Shown here: positions 58,699 to 64,000 of the stretch, piece after piece
Layout of the letters: every line of letters starts with the position of its first letter
Numbering within the stretch: the first letter of the stretch is position 1
Source of the DNA: Timema cristinae
Taxonomy: Eukaryota > Arthropoda > Insecta > Phasmatodea > Timematidae
DNA: 64,000 nt
NCBI GenBank assembly: GCA_039000515.1
Contig: JBCFYV010000012.1
Span: 8,054,287 to 8,118,286, forward strand
Direction of reading: 5' to 3'
Made by a program: the position numbers and the translations under genes
The notes under the pieces: model-generated
The model's input: the letters and a program-made list of their open reading frames with translations, nothing else
Databases searched by the model: none
What the model was told of the DNA's origin: nothing

Positions 58699-58909
58699 GC
58701 TCTAATACAGTAATGTATGGACAAGGTTTGCCTAACAATCAGCAGCTATACAATTATGTCCAGATGTTGACCAAAAATTGCCCTGAAATGGGCCTAATGC
58801 CTAACTCCAATGGCTCATATGATGGACTGAATATGGGCAGATACAGCCCCTCCCCACTGCGGGACAAGCCTGGCTCTTTGCCTCTTCCCCGACCAACGAT
58901 GTTAGCAAG
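58699..58909 (+). CDS. Host gene coding exon 7 (last one visible)
   Basis: The exon follows TTATTTGTGTAG, entering in phase 1, and ends GCAAG|GTATGT in phase 2. The product reads MYGQGLPNNQQLYNYVQMLT, then SPSPLRDKPGSLPLPRP and ends TMLAR. The Pro/Ser-rich end could lead into a conserved C-terminal domain encoded by later exons. In MEIOC a proline/serine-rich stretch precedes the coiled-coil domain, but that domain is not seen before 64000. The gene is therefore partial here. Confidence 0.88.
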
Positions 58910-59740
58910 GTATGTTACTTCTGTATCTCAAAAACATTTTCACTCTAAAGTTTACTACGTATTTTGAAACATTGTTTGAAAACATGGTTTCTCATTTTTT
59001 TGAAATGTTTTCTGTTGCCCACAAACATAGGGAAAAAGCTTGGAAATATGGGAAATCCATTGATTGCATCAGTTAAACATGGTTTCATATTCAGACCTTA
59101 CTGCTGAAACAATGTTTCCCATTCTTAGTTCAGTTTAGTAAAAAAAAACCCCAGTGATTTTCACATACCCTCAGATATAATTTATCTTCAACTTTGTACC
59201 CCTAAAGTTGTTGGTGAATAATTCAAGTTAATCAAATTCTGTAATCTACATCTAAAATCAAAATATAGGGCAAGATGACTTAGGTGACAGGTAAAAAACA
59301 AGTTGGGCTGGTAAATTTTTGCTTGCACACTCGTATATAGGCTCCATGTATATGCGATCTAGCAGTTATTATCAGAGTATATTAAAACAAATCAAAACAT
59401 AATCATGTGGTATGGTTCACTGAAGGAGTGAACCGAGTCCTCTGTTTTAACTCCCTATTTTTCATTTGTCTATATGTAGCTGGTATGTTTAACAACAACT
59501 TTTGAATGCATTAATCAATTTAATCCAAACCTGGCACGGTTGTGTTTTATACCTCTATACAGATCAATTTTGTTGGGGAAGAAAATCAAACTAAGGGTTG
59601 GGGATAAATCAGCCCTTATGTATAAAAAAATAATGCTTTTAGCATTAATTATCTAGGGCATTTTCCTGATACCTCATACGCTTGAAAATTGATATATAGG
59701 TGCAAATTACTTTAAAACATCAAACGAAAATGAAGTGTTT
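58910..59740. other. Start of intron 7, unclassified repeat traces
   Basis: 59430-59700 ('caatttaatccaaacctggcacgg', 'aaactaagggttgggga' types) looks like an old interspersed repeat. No exon is seen. Confidence 0.35.
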
Positions 59741-59759
59741 TAATGATTTTTTTTTTGGG

Positions 59760-60110
59760 GGGGACATGCGGCAGTGGACCTAAAATTATAAGATCTAAAG
59801 TCACAACCCCTGAACTAAATTTCATAACTTCATAACACCTAACTTTATTACACCTAATTTTATAGCTCCTAACTTCACTAGACCTAAAGCACGGCCTAAA
59901 AGCACTAGGACTAAAATTCATTTTTCATAGATTACTTTAAAATATCCTTAACTGTTCAAACAGGCAGTGGACCTAAAGCCACTAGAGCTAAACTTTATAA
60001 GACCTAACCTCACAAGCCAGCAAGCACAAGACCTAACCTCACAAGCTAACAAGCACAAGACCCAAATCCACAAGACCTAACTTTATATGGCATGCCGGCA
60101 TAAGTCCTAA
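59760..60110. repeat. ACCTAA-rich degenerate short repeat
   Basis: 'acctaa', 'cacaagacctaac' and 'gcagtggacctaaa' recur about fifteen times at irregular spacing. 'gcagtggacctaaa' occurs at both 59770 and 59963. The words CCTAA resemble the arthropod TTAGG telomere motif, but the spacing is irregular. Confidence 0.65.
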
Positions 60111-60359
60111 AACAACATTATTTTTAACACACTGATGGGAGTATAGACAAAGGCGTCAGTCTTGTCTTGTCTAGTTTTCTGAACAGTGGTGGGTGTGTCG
60201 CGCTCGTCAAGTAAGAACGGGTGCCTCCCATTTATTTTTTATTACGATAGTTGTTTCAATGTTTATGAATGTTTTAAGTTGAAAATCGAGATATAAAACA
60301 TACCTTTAATAAACATGGCCACAACATTTGGATGTGGAATAACGTCAAGCTCAACTAAA

Positions 60360-60560
60360 CTAGTTGGCCGCTGACAAGGAAGTTGGGATTAGAATCTCGG
60401 CCGAGCATACTGAGGTATTTTTCCTAGATAATTTATTATTCTCTTTTCAAGCAAACGTGGGAACATTTCCACTAAATTCTTCTTTTCTCAGTCATTTTAA
60501 AATATTGAAATTAAATGCGGATAGTTCTAACGAGAAGTAAGATGAAAATATCTGACAGGC
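60360..60560 (+). mobile_element. SINE family A, diverged copy
   Basis: 'gttggccgctgacaaggaag', 'attagaatctcggccgag' (B-box region), 'tttttcctagataatttatt' and 'tctaacgagaagtaaga' keep the family order. Confidence 0.65.
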
Positions 60561-60834
60561 AGGATTGCCTCAATGTTAATAATCTCGACTGACGTGCTCA
60601 GCTTTTATTTAGGAAGTTAATACTGTCTATCCTGTTCAAGTATGTATACTAGGAGTTTTTCCCTGCTCATTTGTCTACTCATCCTTTCTTTACGTATTTC
60701 ACCGTATTTAAAACGAAAAAAACATTTAAAATTTACTATAGGGACATAATTATTATTAACTAAAAAAATAAAATTTTATGGTACAATAATTGTGGCTCAT
60801 ATTTTTATGTCACCAGTATCATATATTTACTGGC

Positions 60835-61050
60835 ACGCTCGGGCTATTCACATATTTACACAATGGTGTAAGAGAGAAAAATTTAGAATCTTAGTGCAAT
60901 GTACTTTCATTTGTGTGGAGCAAGAATCAAAAACAATTTATTTCAACTCGCCCTCAGCTCAGTACACTTGACTGGAATTTGAACCCGGTCTCCCCGTCAC
61001 CAACAATTCAATATATTGCCCGAATCACTCTATTACCAATGCGGGCTACA
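60835..61050 (-). mobile_element. SINE family A, diverged copy
   Basis: In reverse orientation it has 'catttgtgtggagcaagaat' and 'gaatttgaacccggtctccc', then 'accaatgcgggct' at the head. Confidence 0.65.
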
Positions 61051-62330
61051 GTTCATTTTAATTAAGGGAACAAAGCAAAGGGACATTAGCAAACTTCACT
61101 AAATTTGTTGAGTTAATTAATGAGTTGTTATTAAAATACATATCATATATTATTATTATATTTAACCATCGAAAATCTTGAGGGCCACATCAATCGCATA
61201 CTAGGTAGCCTATCTATATATAAATACTTTTCATAAAATGTGAATTTTTTATAATTTTTTATTATCTTTTATTTCATATTAATTGGCCAAATTAATTACT
61301 TTGGAAAATTAAAAATAGCCTCCAAAATACTGGAAATCCAAGATGGCTGCTGCCAAAATCAAATATAGCTACTCCTATATGTTATAATCAGATGTTGAGC
61401 CCATTGATCTCTATAATATAACTGGATGGACATCTGCGGCTAACATTTTCTAGCGGTCGTCTGCACACCATTGTGAGAGAGAGAGAGAAGGAAACTTTCG
61501 AGTGTCTATTTCTCTCTCACACCCTTACAAAGCAATGTAGCATTTAGACATCATTCGCTAATTTTTATAAATACATGAGATATATCAATGTATGATTGGC
61601 TAAACGAAATAAATGGGTTTATAAAAGGTTTGAAGAGCATAACTAAGTTCAACACACATCACTTGTTTCTTTAAATAAGTCAATTTTGGCTAAAATAATT
61701 TTACTTCCTACAAGCCTATAATTTAAATGATCATTTGAACGTAAGACTTCTACACTAAGTTTGTCATTTGAACAAAAGTAGCCGACAATTTCCTTAAGTC
61801 CATCATAGACTCTCTGCCTTAAAACATGAGTGAAGAATGAACCTGGGCATGGAACGAATCCTGGATAGAGACACGCTTTGGCACAAGAACATTGAAAGAA
61901 ACAGTCAAATATGTCCCCTCACTAGCAATCATACGACAAATTAGCGTCACAATATGGTCCGTTGCAAGGGGTGCGTTTATTTCCATCCAGTATAATATAA
62001 AGATCACTGGTGGAGCCAGACCACTAAGCCCCAAAACACAACCTCATGATGACGAATTCCTCACGCCTAGCAACGAATTTACATTATCTCCACAGGTGAA
62101 TGCTGATGCACTTGACCTATTTCTAATACCTCCTCCACACCAAATCCTCAACACCCTGACCCTATAACAATAACCTCGTCTGGACGCCCCATGAACATGA
62201 CATCCCGGATAAAAATGCATTATTACCTACCATCAACACACAGATAATTGGGACATTTCAATACTAAAATTAATTGTTTGTAGGTTTTAAAGTAAGAGGA
62301 GGTTAGTTAGGCCTCAACATATTTGGGATG
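61051..62330. other. Intronic or intergenic stretch with a 91-codon open frame
   Basis: 61397-61480 is shared with 11593-11680. 61892-62167 is a plus-strand frame (MKETVKYVPSLAIIRQISVT start) with no recognised domain and no splice support, probably part of a transposon. The rest shows nothing. Confidence 0.3.
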
Positions 62331-62334
62331 TTGG

Positions 62335-62600
62335 TAGTATGTTGACCCACCTCATGGGGCAACATTGACCAAGACGTTAGTCTCTTTGGTCTAATTTTCC
62401 AATGGTGGATAGGTTAGGATTTGAATCATGGCTGGGTGTGATTGGTTGTTTTTTCCCTAAAGGTGTTCCCCTCTCCCTCTACGCAAATCCGAATCCTATA
62501 ACTAAACCTTTTATCATCCAAGTATACCCTATTCAAGTAAAACACATGGACAGACCGGTTGACAAGACAATAAGATGCCTCAACAAAACTTTAATAATAT
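62335..62600 (+). mobile_element. SINE family A, diverged copy
   Basis: 'gttaggatttgaatcatggc', 'gttttttccctaaaggtgtt' and 'ctctacgcaaatccg' follow the family A order. Confidence 0.65.
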
Positions 62601-63085
62601 AATTCTATTTAAACCGAGTCGTACTTACAGTAGTAATTACTATCCACATTAATGTGAGTTGTAGGCCTATGACATATTGCAGCCAAGATTGAAAATAATC
62701 TAAATAGGCCCTAGCTTAATGTTTACATGCGGTTTGGCTTAGGTCTATGTTTATTGATGATAAAAGGTTTACTAAGTTTATCTGAAACCGATAATTATTA
62801 GTTTGACCTAGTTATCCTGAAGTGAATAAAATACTAACAACTTATTATAAAAATAATACCCTTATATTCTTAATCTAAAATCTCAAGAATTCCCTTTAAA
62901 TAAAAGTTGCATTTTATTAGTTTTAACCATCCAAACCACCCACTCGTTTAATTTATTTTCAACTTAGTAGGCCGACTGGGTTTAAACACCCATTGTTTTG
63001 ACATTAAGTTGTCAAAAATATTCAGTGTAAACACTATTTTTGAGAGTTCTTGAACGCTTTCATCAACTTTAAATAACCAGGGTTT
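62601..63085. other. AT-rich stretch
   Basis: Nothing is recognised. Confidence 0.45.
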
Positions 63086-63348
63086 TATTTTCTAAGGTCC
63101 GGGGTTCAATTCCCGGTTCCAGCACAGATTTATCTGATTACCAAACCCTTCCTTTACCTCTGACAATACGTGTATTAATCACAACTTGTGAATGTGTGGA
63201 ATGCCAGACCTCCACCGTGGTTCAGATTCCACGTTAAACTGTGGATCCTCCATTTCATCTCACAATAACCCTACCATTACACATTAGCATAAGTGTGTAT
63301 AACTCGAACGGGTAGTAAGACATGATGCTAATAATAATATTTTCTAAG
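63086..63348 (+). mobile_element. SINE family B with 11-bp target-site duplication
   Basis: TATTTTCTAAG flanks both sides (63086-63096 and 63338-63348). The body starts 'gtccggggttcaattcccgg', which is the T-arm and B box of a tRNA, so the head is present only in part. The middle matches 9778-9995 and the tail is 'aactcgaacgggtagtaaga'. This is the reference copy for family B. Confidence 0.92.
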
Positions 63349-64000
63349 ATCTTCAACAACATATTGACACAAATATATCAATAATAAATCATTGGGTTGT
63401 AAAGCATACATATTACAAAAAACATGTTTCTTTAATGGCCAACTTCTCATACTAATTCATTTCCCCCTATGACATAACTATTTGAATGCATATTTCACAT
63501 TATGATTTTTTGACTCAAATATGTTGTGTGTATTGTATAATGTAGGCCTTGTATTTTTTCATTTCCAACCGTAGGCAAACAAAATGATGCAATAGCTTTA
63601 GTAAATTAAGCTAAGTTAAATCTTTGTTGGAAATAATATGACTTGTTATCAGCTCTTTGGGAAAATAAAAACATATGAATAATGTTCAGTCATGAATACC
63701 AGCATTCTTGAAATAAATAACCTAATTTCTAGCCTCTAACACCTTCAAAGGTAATATGATTTGGAAAAGTGTTACCAACTGTTGACGTCAACTGATTTTA
63801 TTCTGTGCTTTGACACCAGAAGCAAAGTCAAAGCTAAAACTAGTGGACAATACAAAGTGTGGTGGTCATAATAACCCAAACACTATCTTTTCTAACTAGT
63901 GGTATCAACTAACTTTGCTTTGAATGGTCTTAATAGCCCCGAGACCTTATAACAGTGAATTACCTCCTTTTGCCTTCGCTTACATCCTCCCGCCCCGTCT
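63349..64000. other. AT-rich stretch to the window end
   Basis: No exon or repeat is recognised. Confidence 0.45.

Noticed and set aside
1..64000. A prokaryotic-type defence or CRISPR system
   Set aside because: No repeat-spacer array, no cas-like genes and no bacterial gene organisation are present; the window is eukaryotic.

Overview
This window is eukaryotic nuclear DNA. It is AT-rich and dominated by non-coding sequence, with one gene split over several exons with GT/AG junctions and many old transposable elements. There is no bacterial-type coding density, operon structure, Shine-Dalgarno site, rRNA gene or CRISPR array. The mix of hAT (ZMYM1/DUF4371-like and CGGBP1-like), piggyBac, mariner and LINE relics with tRNA-derived SINEs suggests an arthropod, probably an insect. 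That is an inference from repeat content; no species-diagnostic gene is visible.

The only well-supported host gene lies on the + strand. Seven coding exons are recognised: 19916-19969, 21286-21393, 38319-38446, 43250-43442, 46655-46843, 56512-56679 and 58699-58909. The five junctions between the first six exons have compatible phases as they stand. The sixth junction closes in phase only if one base is missing from exon 6, where the sequence carries a one-base frameshift at or near an A-run (56632-56635). The 3' end lies beyond the window or was not found. The product is about 350 residues long in this window, is low-complexity and Asn/Ser/Gly/Asp-rich, and has no classical domain. Two short blocks weakly recall the N-terminal part of MEIOC, a meiotic regulator that partners YTHDC2. 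That identification is tentative.

Region by region: 1-1290 is a decayed hAT transposase on the - strand. 1700-2075 is a ~60-bp tandem repeat. 2480-2698 is a promoter-like segment with a heat-shock-element-like array and a splice donor. 3623-3878 is a minus-strand exon-like ORF. 6.3-14 kb is SINEs, a piggyBac-derived element, microsatellites and two hammerhead-like motifs. 14.3-15.8 kb is GC-richer unknown sequence plus a second hAT relic. 16.3-18.06 kb is a tandem duplication with an identical 339-bp core and a small ORF. 18.5-19.2 kb holds nested hAT ends. From 19.9 to 58.9 kb the gene runs through introns filled with repeats, including a complete hAT element with an 8-bp target-site duplication (28.0-29.2 kb), a mariner MITE (33.5 kb), a TIR element carrying a 45-bp minisatellite (39.3-40.3 kb), a 200-bp-arm near-perfect hairpin (43.5-43.95 kb), LINE fragments and another hAT relic (53.9-55.0 kb). 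58.9-64 kb is repeats and SINEs.

At least three tRNA-derived SINE families are present. Two of them share one 3' tail, which suggests mobilisation by the same partner LINE.
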